Source: Myxococcales bacterium (GTDB lineage: Bacteria; Myxococcota; Kuafuiibacteriia; Kuafuiibacteriales; Kuafuiibacteriaceae). Taken from it: 53,069 nucleotides of DNA. Every line of letters starts with the position of its first letter. Within the stretch, counting starts at the first letter, position 1. A model generated the notes under the pieces. That model did no database searches. It worked only from the letters and a program-made list of their open reading frames with translations, and was not told where the DNA came from. Below are positions 40,128 to 49,252 of this stretch, piece by piece. The stretch spans positions 1-53,069 of the forward strand of contig JAHQVK010000086.1 in the NCBI GenBank assembly GCA_019634385.1, given 5' to 3'. The position numbers were made by a program, and so were the translations under genes.

Positions 40128-43100
40128 AGATAACAGATATTGCGATCAAACTCCGTATTGCAACCATTGTTTTGACGCTCCTGGCCTCTGTTGGGGGGAT
40201 CTTTTCTTATGTCACTCTTCCCAAAGAATCAAATCCCTCGATCGAGATACCCAACATTGTGGTCACGACCATATATCCAGGGGCGAGTCCAAGTGACGTA
40301 GAAAACCTTATCACTCAGCGCATAGAACGGGAAGTTCAGTCTATCGCGGGTATTGACAATATTCGCTCCACCTCGGTGGAAGGGGTGTCGACCATTGTGG
40401 TGGAATTTACCCCTGATGTGTCTTTGGATGAAGCTAATCAGAAAATGCGAGACAAGGTTGATCTGGCAAAACCCGAGCTCCCCGAAGATGTAGAAGAACC
40501 AATCATATCCGAGATCGACCTTTCGGAACTTCCCATCATGGCCGTCAACTTGGCGGCAAATTTTTCCTTAGCCCGTCTCAAGGATGTGGCCGAAGATCTT
40601 CAGGATGAACTTGAAACTATTCCGGGTATCTTAGAGGTTAATCTATTTGGCGGGTTGGAACGAGAGGTTCAAGTTGAGGTTGACCTGGTAAAGCTTCAGG
40701 GCTACAATCTTGCGTTTGAAGACATTGCGAAAACCATTCGGGAAGAAAACACCAATATTCCAGGAGGCTCAGTAGATGAAGATCGTTTGAACTATCTCGT
40801 GCGAGTTGATGGTCAGTTTACTCATCCTCGCCAGATTGAAGAGCTACTCATAGATACCCGAGAAGGCCGACCGGTATATGTGCGCGATGTCGCGAGAGTG
40901 ATCTTTGGTTTTAAAGACCGCGAATCATACTCACGCCTTCGAGTACTGCAGCGGGAGACACCCAAAGGTGATTGGGTTAAGGAGCCGAGCTCGGGTTATA
41001 CGCCGGTTATCTCGCTCAGTATCAAAAAGCGCTCCGGAAAAAATATTTTGGAGGCAGCAGATGCGGTACGATCCGCGCTTGATACTTACCCATTCCCTCA
41101 TGGCACCTCTGTACTCATTACGGGTGACCAATCGAAGACCGTTTTGACTCTCGTAAAAGACCTCGAAAATAATATTATCAGTGGTCTGTTGTTTGTTGTA
41201 TCGGTGCTTCTGTTTTTCCTTGGGGTGCGTACCGCTTTGCTTGTTGGCATTGCGATTCCGTTGTCGATGTTCATCAGCTTTATCGTTTTCCAGGCAATGG
41301 GCCAAACACTCAACTTTATTATCCTGTTTAGCCTGATAATTGCTCTTGGGATGCTCGTTGATAATGCCATTGTAATTGTTGAGAATATCTATCGGTACCT
41401 GGAAGAGGGGTATTCCCAGTGGGAGGCAGCACAGAAAGGAACAGCAGAAGTAGGTACCGCGGTGGTGGCTTCTACTGCAACTACAGTTGCGGTTTTTGTG
41501 CCGATGCTCTTTTGGCCCGGGGTAATCGGTGAATTTATGAGCTTCATGCCACTGACACTCATTGTTACCCTTTCGTCCTCTCTTTTTGTGGCCCTGATTA
41601 TCAACCCGGTGATCACTGGATACTTTGCGAAAGTATCTCGAGCGCAACAAACAAAGATGAGCTCGTTTACATTGTGGACCATTAGTATCTTGGTCCTAAT
41701 GGGACTGGCAGTGATTGGTCTCGCTCGCCCAATTAGCTTAGCGGTGTTTGTTGGTTCGGCACTGGTGATCTATATCTTCCACCGATTGATTTTGTCCAAA
41801 GTTGCGGACCGGTTTGTTGAGCATGGACTACCTGCTCTTGTTCAATTCTATCGCAGATTCTTGGAGCGGATGCTGGAGAGAGACTATACGTACTCGTTCG
41901 CCATGCTTCGAAATGCTATGGGACTGGGTTCACTATCCCTTGGAGCTATCTTGGGTCTGATCGCTGGTTTGGTGTATGGCATCACCGGTAGTGCGGAATC
42001 GAGTTGGGTGCCATTGGCACCGGCGGTTGTGCTGCTTGGGATAGGCATTATCGGCATTGTTATTCATACCTTAGAAACGGTCCTGCTCGGACGGAGTAGC
42101 TCGGTGTGGTTTGGGATAATCTTGGGGGCGGCAGTGTCCGTCTTTCTTGGGTTGATGTCGATTATGGGAAAGGATATTTCCGAGGACGTCTGGGTAGGCG
42201 CATTGTTATTGCCTGGTTTTGCGGTGGTTGTTGGGCTCATTGGATTGGTATTTACTCGTGAAGGTACGGTGATTATTCTCACCGACAATCGAGCTAGATT
42301 GATAAACACCGTTCTCGGAACCCTGATAGGGATAGTGGGCATATTTACCATAGCTCCGACCGGTGGTGAATTTTTTCCTGAAACGGACCCAAACCAAATT
42401 CTGGTCAAAATTGAGGGCCGTTTGGGCACAAATATTGATGCTAGTGACGGGATGGCTCGGACTGCGGAAGAACTGTTCAGTAAATTGTTGAGTAATTATC
42501 CTATTTCCCAAGCAAATGTTGCCAATATCCAAACCAATGTTGGGGTGGGAGGGGATAGTGGATTTGGGGGTGGAGCGAGCTCACCAGAACGAAGTCAGGT
42601 GACTGTCAATTTGGTGGACTACAGTGATCGCGGTGAGTCTAGCCGAGAAACACTGCTTAGAGTTCGCGACGAAGTTCGCGGTATTTCTGGGGCAGATATT
42701 ACCATTTCCAAAGATAGTGCGGGGCCTCCGACCGGGCCTCCGGTGAATATAGAGATCTCAGGTCCGGAGTTTAGTGAGATAGTTCGTATTTCCCGTCAGA
42801 TGAAGGTAAAACTAGTTCGTGCGAGCGAGTCGGGTTCAATTGCTGGACTCGTAGATATACGAGATAATCTCAATGCCGGTCGTCCGGAGCTACAGGTCAT
42901 GGTTGATCGGGAACGAGCTGGTCGCTTCGGTTTAAGCACAACGAAGATAGCAAGCACCATTCGTACCGCTATTGCAGGGGAAGAGGTGAGTAAGTTTCGC
43001 GACGGGGAAGATGAGTTTGATATCCGTGTTCGATTACTTAAGTCTGATCGCGAGAGTTTAGAAGCACTTCGGAACCTCACCATCCTTCATGAAGGCACAC

Positions 43101-43909
43101 AGATTCCATTGGTAGCTGTTGCTGAACTTGAGGTTGGGGCCGGACTAGGTTCGATCACTCGGCTTGATTTACATCGGGTGGTAACCGTGGAGGGAGATGT
43201 GTCCGAAGGGACGAATGCAGGTGAAGTCTTACAGCAGGTTAAAAACTTACTTGCGCCGGAGATAGAGGCTCTGTCACCCGGGTATCAAGTTAAGTTCACC
43301 GGAGAAAGTGAGGACCAAGACGAGAGCAATGCCTTCTTGTCGCAAGTACTTGTCATTGGCTTGGGATTGATTACCATGATCTTGATTGCGCAGTTCAACT
43401 CGGTAAGTGGCCCTCTTATGATAATGATCGCCGTGGGTTTGAGTCTCATTGGAGTGATGCTCGGGCTATTTCTTACCCGTATTCCGTTTGGTTTGATGCC
43501 GTTTATTGGGGTGATAAGTTTGGCCGGCATTGTGGTTAACAATAATATTGTCCTCATCGACTATACCGTTCAGCTGCGAGACCGTGGTTACGATAAGCGG
43601 CGAGCAATTATTGAGGCTGGTGCTACTCGTCTTCGTCCGGTAATACTTACTGCACTCACCACCGTTTTGGGGTTAATACCTTTGGTGTTTGGCCTGAATA
43701 TCGATTTCATGGGTTTCCTATGGGAATTTGAGCCAGATTTTCAGCTTGGGTCAGAAAACACCCAGTTTTGGGGGCCCATGGGTACTGCGATTATTTCCGG
43801 CTTAACCTTTGCCACATTCCTAACACTGGTCATTATGCCGGTGATGTATAGTTTGTTTGATTCGGTTGGAGTGCGGTTGGGACGGCTTTTCGCCAGACGT
43901 ACCGCTTAG
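40124..43909 (+). CDS. RND-family efflux permease with extra membrane segments
   Basis: Inner-membrane multidrug-type permease, 1261 residues against about 1040 for AcrB. Standard landmarks: TM1 (IATIVLTLLASVGGIFSYV), ESNPSIEIPNIVVTTIYPGAS, TM2-6 (about 340-505), and TM8-12 (about 1075-1250). Between TM6 and the second porter domain (GGEFFPETD, about 745) lie about 240 residues instead of about 65, with roughly five additional hydrophobic segments. The proton-relay Asp pair of AcrB (D407/D408) is here VDN (Asp413, Asn414), and the Lys940 site is NNN around residue 1139, so energy coupling may differ. Third gene of the operon. Confidence 0.9.
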   Translation: MKITDIAIKLRIATIVLTLLASVGGIFSYVTLPKESNPSIEIPNIVVTTIYPGASPSDVENLITQRIEREVQSIAGIDNIRSTSVEGVSTIVVEFTPDVSLDEANQKMRDKVDLAKPELPEDVEEPIISEIDLSELPIMAVNLAANFSLARLKDVAEDLQDELETIPGILEVNLFGGLEREVQVEVDLVKLQGYNLAFEDIAKTIREENTNIPGGSVDEDRLNYLVRVDGQFTHPRQIEELLIDTREGRPVYVRDVARVIFGFKDRESYSRLRVLQRETPKGDWVKEPSSGYTPVISLSIKKRSGKNILEAADAVRSALDTYPFPHGTSVLITGDQSKTVLTLVKDLENNIISGLLFVVSVLLFFLGVRTALLVGIAIPLSMFISFIVFQAMGQTLNFIILFSLIIALGMLVDNAIVIVENIYRYLEEGYSQWEAAQKGTAEVGTAVVASTATTVAVFVPMLFWPGVIGEFMSFMPLTLIVTLSSSLFVALIINPVITGYFAKVSRAQQTKMSSFTLWTISILVLMGLAVIGLARPISLAVFVGSALVIYIFHRLILSKVADRFVEHGLPALVQFYRRFLERMLERDYTYSFAMLRNAMGLGSLSLGAILGLIAGLVYGITGSAESSWVPLAPAVVLLGIGIIGIVIHTLETVLLGRSSSVWFGIILGAAVSVFLGLMSIMGKDISEDVWVGALLLPGFAVVVGLIGLVFTREGTVIILTDNRARLINTVLGTLIGIVGIFTIAPTGGEFFPETDPNQILVKIEGRLGTNIDASDGMARTAEELFSKLLSNYPISQANVANIQTNVGVGGDSGFGGGASSPERSQVTVNLVDYSDRGESSRETLLRVRDEVRGISGADITISKDSAGPPTGPPVNIEISGPEFSEIVRISRQMKVKLVRASESGSIAGLVDIRDNLNAGRPELQVMVDRERAGRFGLSTTKIASTIRTAIAGEEVSKFRDGEDEFDIRVRLLKSDRESLEALRNLTILHEGTQIPLVAVAELEVGAGLGSITRLDLHRVVTVEGDVSEGTNAGEVLQQVKNLLAPEIEALSPGYQVKFTGESEDQDESNAFLSQVLVIGLGLITMILIAQFNSVSGPLMIMIAVGLSLIGVMLGLFLTRIPFGLMPFIGVISLAGIVVNNNIVLIDYTVQLRDRGYDKRRAIIEAGATRLRPVILTALTTVLGLIPLVFGLNIDFMGFLWEFEPDFQLGSENTQFWGPMGTAIISGLTFATFLTLVIMPVMYSLFDSVGVRLGRLFARRTA

Positions 43910-43911
43910 CT

Positions 43912-44235
43912 GTGATGAGATTTGGGCTATCGATACAAACTGGTGTACGCCAGATTTTGCTTTACACTTTCTTGGGGCTCGTACATGGGTATCGATGGTT
44001 TCTCAGTCCATTCATGGGGGGGCGGTGCCGGTTTGAGCCCTCTTGCTCGAGCTATGCCCTCGAGGCGCTGCGCTTGCATGGACCGTGGTATGGACTGTAC
44101 CTGGTGGTAGCTCGAATTGGACGATGTCGACCGGGTGGCGGAATGGGTTATGATCCGGTACCCATGCGGACCAAGCCTAGCCGTCCAGAGCTGCTCGAAA
44201 CGTCCTCAGGGCCTGATCAAGAGGGCGAACAGTGA
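43912..44235 (+). CDS. yidD: YidD membrane protein insertion efficiency factor
   Basis: A 107-residue small protein with the full YidD signature: YRWFLSPFMGGRCRFEPSCSSYALEALRLHG and GRCRPGGGMGYDPVP. The N-terminal amphipathic segment attaches to the inner membrane, where YidD helps YidC-dependent insertion. It starts 3 bp after the permease stop (GTG at 43912 or ATG at 43915), so it shares the efflux operon rather than the rpmH-rnpA-yidC cluster. Its 3' end overlaps the convergent Uma2 gene by 59 bp. Confidence 0.92.
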   Translation: MMRFGLSIQTGVRQILLYTFLGLVHGYRWFLSPFMGGRCRFEPSCSSYALEALRLHGPWYGLYLVVARIGRCRPGGGMGYDPVPMRTKPSRPELLETSSGPDQEGEQ

Positions 44236-44791
44236 TGAATTGTGCCAGGAGGTTGAGGTCCAAGTCGGGTACAATATGGCTCTTAGCCATTTCTTTGTAG
44301 GCAGGGTTGTGGGGATCTCTAAGATAGATTGTGAATCGATTTTCGGTATAAATCCAGATCTCCGGCACGTTTAGGTGGGCGTAAATCTCAAGAGGTGACA
44401 AGCCTCCTGGGGTGACAATGACCTCAAGCGCCACGTCGGGTCGTTGTAAATTGAGAGTTTCTTGACCGCGATCAAATACGTAGCCTCCATCGGGTTCCGC
44501 CCCACATTGGGCTTCTTTGTTGTGAAGCGTCCATGAGCTGGAGGCAGTGAGCCCAATGTTTTTCTTTACACACCAAGCTTCGATCAGGCGATGAACCGCA
44601 GACTTGGTCAACTCGTGGTCAATGGAGGGCGTGATGTACTGGAGAACGCCCTCGAAGAAGGAGATCCGGGGCACTGACCTCTGACCACGAAGTTCGAGAG
44701 CCCGTTCATAGTCCGACCAGTGGGCATCATGGAGTACCAGAAAGTGGTCATAGTTGTCGGGAGGTTGTGTGGCCCCCTGAGAAGGACTCAT
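44177..44791 (-). CDS. Uma2-family protein (DUF820, PD-(D/E)XK-like)
   Basis: About 204 residues of the Uma2 family, a restriction-endonuclease-like fold. ISFFEGVLQYITPSIDHE, the core CGAEPDGGYVFDRG, LQRPDVALEVIVTPGG (D..E-x-V/I) and VPEIWIYTENRFTIYLRD match it. Function is unknown; the family is large in cyanobacteria and some deltaproteobacteria. I take the ATG at 44791 (MSPSQGATQPPDN); a TTG at 44827 would add 12 residues. It overlaps the end of yidD. Confidence 0.82.
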   Translation of the reverse strand: MSPSQGATQPPDNYDHFLVLHDAHWSDYERALELRGQRSVPRISFFEGVLQYITPSIDHELTKSAVHRLIEAWCVKKNIGLTASSSWTLHNKEAQCGAEPDGGYVFDRGQETLNLQRPDVALEVIVTPGGLSPLEIYAHLNVPEIWIYTENRFTIYLRDPHNPAYKEMAKSHIVPDLDLNLLAQFITVRPLDQALRTFRAALDG

Positions 44792-44867
44792 GTATCTAAG
44801 CCTATGAGGACCGCGCCCAGCCGGCAAGAGTCTCTGCCTTGATTCCGGTTTCTCTTCTAAGATAGCG

Positions 44868-46082
44868 TCAGGCTGCCTGTCGTAAGCTATCTAGGCCAGA
44901 CTCAAGGTCTGCGACCAAGTCTTCTATGGCTTCGATACCGACCGACAGACGGAGCATTCCATCAGTGATACCAGCATGGATTCTGGCTTCTTCGTCCATG
45001 GCGGCATGAGTCATGGTTGCAGGGTGGGCGACGAGACTTTCAACTCCGCCAAGAGATTCGGCAAGAGCGAATAGCTGAAGCTGCTCCACAAGATGTTTGG
45101 CCGCATCTCTGCCGCCTTTTAGTTCTATACTGATGATTGCGCCGTATCCCCGTTGCTGACATCGAGCCAACTCATGCCCTGGGTGGGTGGCCAAACCAGG
45201 ATAGTGAATGGCACTAATGGAGGGGTTGTGAGCCAATCGCTCAGCCAGCGTGCGCGCATTGGCTTCGTGAATACTCCACCGTGCATGCAGCGTTCGAAGT
45301 CCGCGGAGGACCAAGAATCCGTCGAATGGGGCTTGTCCGACACCAAGGCAATTGCACCACCATGCAACGCGCTCCGCGTCTTCTTTGCTTTTAGCGACGA
45401 GTGCGCCTCCGACAACATCAGAATGACCGTTGATAGACTTCGTGGTTGAGTGGAGCACCAAATCAGCTCCGAGTGTGATGGGATTCTGCAGAGCTGGGGA
45501 CAAGAAGGTATTGTCAACCAATACTCGGGCTCGACCCGAGGTTTTGCTCACCGCGGCAATATCAATCACCCTCAGGAGCGGATTACTTGGCGTCTCCAAC
45601 CAGACCAAGTCTGCGTTGAGTTCCGATAATTTGGCGACATTGGCGGGATCGGACAAATCTAGGAGTGTTAATTCGAATAGACCTTGTTCAGCCAGCGATG
45701 TGAGCAGTCGATGGGTGCCCCCATAGCAGTCGTGTTGAGCGACCACTCGCCCGAGCCGAGGATGTTTATGCTCCCGATGCAGGACAAAAGTATGGAGCGC
45801 AAGCGTTACTGCGGACATTCCGGAGCTGGTGCATGATGCTCCCTGACCACCTTCGAGTTCTGCCAACGCTTTCTCAAGCTCCGCTCGGGTTGGATTTCCC
45901 GAGCGGGTATAATCGTAGGTGCGCGGTTGACCAAATTTTGCGAAACTGAAGTTAGAGGATAAATATATGGGAGGAACGATGGCTCCCTGGGCGGTATCCT
46001 GCCCGATCCCGGCCCGAACAGCACTGGTTCGCCCAGGGATTGAAGGATGGATGTGGCCAAGGTTTGCGCTATACTCTGACAT
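44868..46082 (-). CDS. metB: Cystathionine gamma-synthase/lyase-type PLP enzyme
   Basis: A 404-residue fold-type I PLP enzyme of the Cys/Met metabolism family. Seen are YDYTRSGNPTRAELEKALAELEGG, GMSAVTLAL, DLVWLETPSNPLLRV, LVDNTFLSP and the PLP lysine in LVLHSTTKSINGHSDVVGG; GHSDVVGG is the family signature. The most likely reaction is gamma-replacement joining O-acyl-homoserine and cysteine, but a gamma-lyase cannot be excluded from sequence. I start at the ATG at 46082 (MSEYSANLGHIHPS) because homology begins there; the frame is open to 46298, and the extra segment looks like chance. Isolated from other met genes. Confidence 0.82.
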   Translation of the reverse strand: MSEYSANLGHIHPSIPGRTSAVRAGIGQDTAQGAIVPPIYLSSNFSFAKFGQPRTYDYTRSGNPTRAELEKALAELEGGQGASCTSSGMSAVTLALHTFVLHREHKHPRLGRVVAQHDCYGGTHRLLTSLAEQGLFELTLLDLSDPANVAKLSELNADLVWLETPSNPLLRVIDIAAVSKTSGRARVLVDNTFLSPALQNPITLGADLVLHSTTKSINGHSDVVGGALVAKSKEDAERVAWWCNCLGVGQAPFDGFLVLRGLRTLHARWSIHEANARTLAERLAHNPSISAIHYPGLATHPGHELARCQQRGYGAIISIELKGGRDAAKHLVEQLQLFALAESLGGVESLVAHPATMTHAAMDEEARIHAGITDGMLRLSVGIEAIEDLVADLESGLDSLRQAA

Positions 46083-46817
46083 TACGCTTCTTCGTTTCCT
46101 TTCGCCCATCATCAGTCTGCGGGCAGAAGAGGACACGAAGGATGACACGCTAGTACCAGCCCCAAATCTTGAGGCCATATATGTACTTGCGGGTCCTGCG
46201 TGTAAGGCAAACGCCTTGCCCTCATCTCCCGCAACCATAATTGCATGGTTGCTGCAAGAATTGGCACCTTGCGTAAGTATGACCAAAAGGATGATCATTC
46301 TTGCGCAGGTTGCCCCGGCGTCTTAGGGCCCGTCCCTCAGCCGGTCTAGATGAGCTTGTTCGAAGATAGCTATCGATGGCGATTTGTCAACCACAGATTG
46401 TGGTTTATCCGTCGCTAACTGGGTGTTGTTTGTCGCTGGGATGCGGCGACTCTTGGGCGTTGCCGAGGGACAATGATGACTCGGTCTTTTTGTTCATCAT
46501 CACTTGGTCCGGTGCATCCCCCAACATCTTTACCGCAAAGAGCACAAGGTGGGTCGTTAACCTCCGGCCCGCGTTCAGACTTGTATCCTGCGTTTGTGAG
46601 GGGTAGCGCATCGGGGCATAGCCCAGCGTAGAATCAGGAACTTGGGTTCAACTCAAGTGATTTCTGTACATCCACTCCCCTCCCTCTGTGGCTGACTCTC
46701 TCTGTGGCCGACCCTCACAAAGTCGGGCTACGGCGTCATCTCAGCAGCGGGAGTTGAAAGACAGGCCCTTGGGTTGAGCATCCTAGCTGAGCGTGAAAGC
46801 CGGAACTTGGTTTCAAC
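46083..46817. other. Intergenic region with two partial family C elements
   Basis: 46083-46298 is an open but unconvincing extension of the metB frame. 46300-46600 contains nothing recognisable. Partial family C copies are at 46603-46668 and 46771-46836. The direct repeat TGTGGCTGACTCTC / TGTGGCCGACCCTC (about 46689-46716) is minor. Confidence 0.5.
46603..46668 (+). repeat. Partial family C element
   Basis: GCGCATCGGGGCATAGCCC, GTAGAATCAGGAACTTGGG and TTCAACTCAAGTGATTTCTGTA: the central and right parts without the AT-rich hairpin. Confidence 0.7.
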
Positions 46818-46836
46818 TCAGGTGATTTCAGCTGTA
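46771..46836 (+). repeat. Partial family C element forming the GGDEF gene end
   Basis: A decayed right part (GGAACTTGGTTTCAACTCAGG to GATTTCAGCTGTA). On the minus strand its end codes CTT-ACA-GCT-GAA-ATC-ACC-TGA, giving the last residues LTAEIT and the stop of the diguanylate cyclase. Confidence 0.75.
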
Positions 46837-48299
46837 AGGGGGGAGCAGCCTTCAGCCTGTGGGGTAGAATCTTCTTGAGGACTATCCGCGAGCACAATTC
46901 GATCCCGACCGAATACCTTGGCTCTATACATCGCCTGATCAGCGGCATCAGCAAGCGTGCTAAACGTTTTCCCGTGTTTGGCGCTGGAAGCAATCCCAAA
47001 GCTTGCGGTAAATGAGGGAATGTTAGCGTCCTGCAGCGCGGATGCTAGATGGGTGCGGATTCGTTCCACCGCAACGGTGGCCTGTTCGCTCGTTGTTTCC
47101 GGATACACGATCACAAATTCTTCACCCCCGAATCGTGAGGCAAGATCAACCGGGCGAATAAGCTTTTGAATAACTTCCGCAAACAATCGGAGCGCCCCGT
47201 CGCCGGCTTTGTGCCCGTAGGTGTCATTGAGACGTTTGAAATGATCGAGGTCGCACATCACCAGGCTAAGGTGAGATTTGGTTCGCGCCAGAATCTGAAA
47301 CTTCTCGTCTAAGCTCCGTCGGTTGATGAGGCCGGTGAGTGGATCGGTTTCAGCCTGTTCTTGCGAAGACTGTAGGGCCCGGATCATTCCTAGCCGGGAG
47401 GCGACGTTCCGCGCAATGGAGCGATACATTTCCTCTTGTTCCGCGGAAAATGGATCGTCGGATTGGCTCGTGGCGTGAAGAATACCAACGGTGTTGCCCA
47501 TAATTCCGAGAGGGACACACACGCCTCTAGCTGCCGGATGTTCTCGCTCGAGTAGTTTTGGGCAGGCATCTAAAGACTCCCCGTTTTCGAAAGACATAAA
47601 GTGCCCTCTTCGGACGGCGATACACTCCCTCGCATTTTGTACGGGGCACAAGGGGCTCGGAGCGTTTGTAGTGGTTGTTGCCTCGCGCAGCTGATCTTCG
47701 TCAGAATCAACGAGCATCAGCTGGGTTGGGCGCCCGGGGCCAACTTGGTTGATGGCGCGTTGTACGATGTGTAGAACATCATTCTCTTGGTGCGCCATCG
47801 TCAGACCGCTTTGGAGCTGGGCTTCGAATTTTTGCCGGTCGGCTTCAATACGCGTTTCAACGTCTCGGTCACGGACTTTTTGTGCAATGCGTTCCATGTC
47901 CCGGGCCAAGCGTCCAATAGAGTCGGTAACATCGGTTCTGAGTGGTTGGGGCCGCTCTGTTCCCCCAATGCTCTCAATGTATTCCGCTATGGTCCGGATA
48001 CGAGCTTCAAGGTGATTGCGAGCCCAGTAGGTAGTGAAAGCACCCAATGCGGCGAAGAGACCAGCAACTCCTGTTGCGAATAAGAATGGTAACTCAGCAA
48101 ATCGGCTATAACTTCGCATAGCATCCATCATCTCGGGGTTACTCAGCTTAATGGCCATCTCATCGGCGCGGGCATCGAGTGCGGTGATGAGGAGCGGCAT
48201 CATTGCCGCGATACCCACAGCAAAAAGCGCCATCGGCAGGTACGTCAGCATAAGGACCGTGCCTAAGTGCAAAACGGTATCGGTTTGTTGCTTGGCCAC
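46818..48299 (-). CDS. Diguanylate cyclase with membrane anchor and GAF domain
   Basis: A 493-residue signalling protein that makes c-di-GMP. Two N-terminal membrane helices (about 12-35 and 74-96) bracket a short periplasmic loop, then a HAMP-like linker and coiled coil (about 97-170), a GAF-like domain (about 175-310) and a GGDEF domain. The active loop is FGGEEF near residue 390, with the inhibitory I-site RPVD exactly five residues before it, so product inhibition is expected; DPLTGLINRRSLD opens the domain. The start is a GTG (48299). The C-terminus LTAEIT and the stop derive from a family C repeat. Confidence 0.92.
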   Translation of the reverse strand: MAKQQTDTVLHLGTVLMLTYLPMALFAVGIAAMMPLLITALDARADEMAIKLSNPEMMDAMRSYSRFAELPFLFATGVAGLFAALGAFTTYWARNHLEARIRTIAEYIESIGGTERPQPLRTDVTDSIGRLARDMERIAQKVRDRDVETRIEADRQKFEAQLQSGLTMAHQENDVLHIVQRAINQVGPGRPTQLMLVDSDEDQLREATTTTNAPSPLCPVQNARECIAVRRGHFMSFENGESLDACPKLLEREHPAARGVCVPLGIMGNTVGILHATSQSDDPFSAEQEEMYRSIARNVASRLGMIRALQSSQEQAETDPLTGLINRRSLDEKFQILARTKSHLSLVMCDLDHFKRLNDTYGHKAGDGALRLFAEVIQKLIRPVDLASRFGGEEFVIVYPETTSEQATVAVERIRTHLASALQDANIPSFTASFGIASSAKHGKTFSTLADAADQAMYRAKVFGRDRIVLADSPQEDSTPQAEGCSPLTAEIT

Positions 48300-48395
48300 T
48301 AGCCTTGCTCCGATCGGTTCAAGCAGAGAACTTTCTACTCCAGCGGGTTTGGGGGGGAGCGAAATGTGAGCTGAGTGGCTTATTCTGATAGAAGA

Positions 48396-48412
48396 AAGAG
48401 CTTTTTGCTCTT
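48396..48412 (-). terminator. Possible terminator of the kinase/TPR operon
   Basis: AAGAGC and GCTCTT pair around a five-base loop 5-22 bp after the TPR gene stop. On the minus strand it is followed by TCTTCTAT, only weakly T-rich, so it is tentative. Confidence 0.3.
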
Positions 48413-48416
48413 GGGT

Positions 48417-49247
48417 TTAGCGTCCAGAAAGAGTTACCGGTCGAAGGTTCGAGTCGAACGGCTCATCAGGGCCTAAGGCGACGAATAAACCAGCGGTGGT
48501 TCCGGCCACCACTGCTGTGCCAACCGCTACCCAAAACCAAGGAGAGGAGAGAAGACCCTTCCTACGCTGATGGCTACCTTGCTTTAGCTCTGCGGTAACC
48601 GATGACTCATTCACGACCGAGTTCTGACTCGAGGGCAATTGGCTGGGGGTTAGGGCTTGAAGAGACGGTACGTCCGACGGAGGTTCGGGCAACTCAATCT
48701 GAATGCTTTGAGCAAGCCCAGACTCAATGACTTTGGTTTGTCTCATAATAATAGTATTTGCTCTTTCCACTGATATCTCTATAGGACCGGGATTGGCTGG
48801 CAGAGCACTGCCAATGACGGCGTGAGAGATTGTCTCTTGCCCTAGGCGAAGAATATCCTTGGATTGTAGATTTTGGATCTCCAAGACGATCAGAGCAACT
48901 TTTTTACGTAGACTGGCTCGGCGTCCGATCGCTGCAGTGCGGAAGTTGTTATACTCACCGGAGGCCGTTTCTCGTAGAAAAATTCTGTAGCTCCGATCAG
49001 CTTCTACATACATTCCGGTCTTCTCTTGAGTTGTTGCCAGATTATAGAGCGTTAGGGGGTGAGGCTGTATAGAGTAGGCTCGTCCAAAGCGCTCGCGGGC
49101 GATAATCCAGCTTCGATCTCGCGCGGCTTCCACACCCTCGCTGACCAGTCGCCGGGCAAGTTCCTCGGTGGAAACCTGCACCTGCGCTTCGGAGTTGCTG
49201 ACCATTACGGCCATTAGGCAAGTGGCCCATAGCATCTCTTTGATCAC
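48417..49247 (-). CDS. TPR-like periplasmic protein with C-terminal membrane helix
   Basis: A 276-residue protein. A signal-like N-terminus (ATCLMAVMVSNSEAQ) is followed by one TPR-like helical unit (ARERFGRAYSIQPHPLTLYNLATTQEKTG), a beta region of PEGA style (PIEISVERANTIIMRQTKV), a Ser/Pro-rich linker and one membrane helix (SPWFWVAVGTAVVAGTTAGL) near the end. This layout is common in Myxococcota next to Pkn-type kinases. It begins 5 bp after the kinase stop with a GTG, hence translationally coupled. Role unknown, possibly an envelope sensor or scaffold for the kinase. Confidence 0.7.
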   Translation of the reverse strand: MIKEMLWATCLMAVMVSNSEAQVQVSTEELARRLVSEGVEAARDRSWIIARERFGRAYSIQPHPLTLYNLATTQEKTGMYVEADRSYRIFLRETASGEYNNFRTAAIGRRASLRKKVALIVLEIQNLQSKDILRLGQETISHAVIGSALPANPGPIEISVERANTIIMRQTKVIESGLAQSIQIELPEPPSDVPSLQALTPSQLPSSQNSVVNESSVTAELKQGSHQRRKGLLSSPWFWVAVGTAVVAGTTAGLFVALGPDEPFDSNLRPVTLSGR

Positions 49248-49252
49248 GTACT

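Noticed and set aside
46083..46298. N-terminal extension of the PLP enzyme as a leader peptide
   Set aside because: It is low in homology and lies upstream of the normal family start; the shorter start is better supported.
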